DNA of 19,844 nt, from the NCBI GenBank assembly GCA_910587445.1, contig CAJULE010000028.1:1-19844 (forward strand), written 5' to 3'. The position numbers and the translations under genes are program-made. Under the pieces are notes generated by a model. It searched no databases. It was not told the DNA's origin and saw only the letters and a list, made by a program, of their open reading frames with translations. This document shows, in pieces, positions 19,755 through 19,844 of the stretch. Every line of letters begins with the position of its first letter. The first letter of the stretch is position 1. Origin of the DNA: an uncultured Christensenellaceae bacterium (GTDB lineage: Bacteria; Bacillota; Clostridia; Christensenellales; Pumilibacteraceae).

Positions 19755-19844
19755 TTACTCGCCGTCGGCGGGCGCAGTCGTTTTCCTTGCGGAAGCTCTT
19801 GCGGGCGTTGCCGCCGTAAGCGCCTGTGTGAGCGCTTTTGTAGC
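19755..19844 (-). CDS. C-terminal end of a head gene, possibly major capsid protein (partial)
   Basis: The last 29 codons before TAA at 19757-19755; the 5' part is outside the window. The tail is rich in Ala, Thr, Arg and Lys (ALTAATPARASARKTTAPADGE). A strong hairpin after the gene and the position ahead of connector genes suit a major capsid gene, but the fragment itself proves nothing about function. Confidence 0.6.
   Translation of the reverse strand, partial: ATKALTQALTAATPARASARKTTAPADGE

Overview
The window is part of a temperate tailed phage or prophage of a low-to-mid GC Gram-positive host, most likely a gut Clostridia/Bacillota species. The evidence is nearly universal AGGAGG-type ribosome binding sites, one-base-offset ATGA/GTGA gene overlaps, small XRE repressors, and a Firmicute-phage replication kit (Gp157-family, ERF, HNHc nuclease, SSB, DUF4373). 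No integrase, terminase, portal or recognisable endolysin lies in the window, so genome type (integrated or free) and host species cannot be settled here.

Almost everything is on the minus strand, so the biological order runs from right to left. 19844-16358: end of a probable capsid gene, a short and possibly decayed gene, and a run of head-tail connector, neck and tail genes. 15706-9032: tail hub, a very long tail fibre and small accessory proteins. 9016-7021: three tightly overlapping membrane-protein genes where a lysis cassette would be expected. 7007-6417: a plus-strand AT-rich cargo gene. 6253-4893: an early operon of six small genes, the first and last encoding XRE-type DNA-binding proteins. 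4920-4620: the genetic switch. 4614-1: the replication and recombination operon, which carries a tRNA-like element between its first two genes and ends in a DUF7666-like gene with hexapeptide repeats that runs off the window.

The switch can be read closely. A 65-residue repressor gene on the plus strand faces a minus-strand lytic promoter of full consensus (TTGACA-17-TATAAT). Three copies of one palindromic operator lie between them: one just downstream of the lytic -10, one filling the lytic -35/-10 spacer, and one next to the TATAAT box of the repressor gene. The repressor starts at a TTG codon only 7 bases after that box with no ribosome binding site, so its mRNA is probably leaderless, like lambda cI from PRM.

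Three small self-contained transcription units sit inside the otherwise minus-strand late region and are the best candidates for something undescribed. (a) A plus-strand RNA of about 130 nt (about 19393-19522) has a perfect sigma70 promoter and an intrinsic terminator, no convincing ORF, and a predicted closed multi-branch fold; it is fully antisense to the late transcript. (b) A plus-strand gene for a two-helix membrane protein (15762-16130) has its own extended -10 promoter and a near-leaderless start. (c) A convergent minus-strand unit (promoter 16343-16315) encodes a possible 47-residue protein or a small RNA and shares one bidirectional terminator with (b). These look like lysogenically expressed cargo (morons). 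They also place a terminator hairpin in the path of the late operon, which implies antitermination or an unseen internal promoter.
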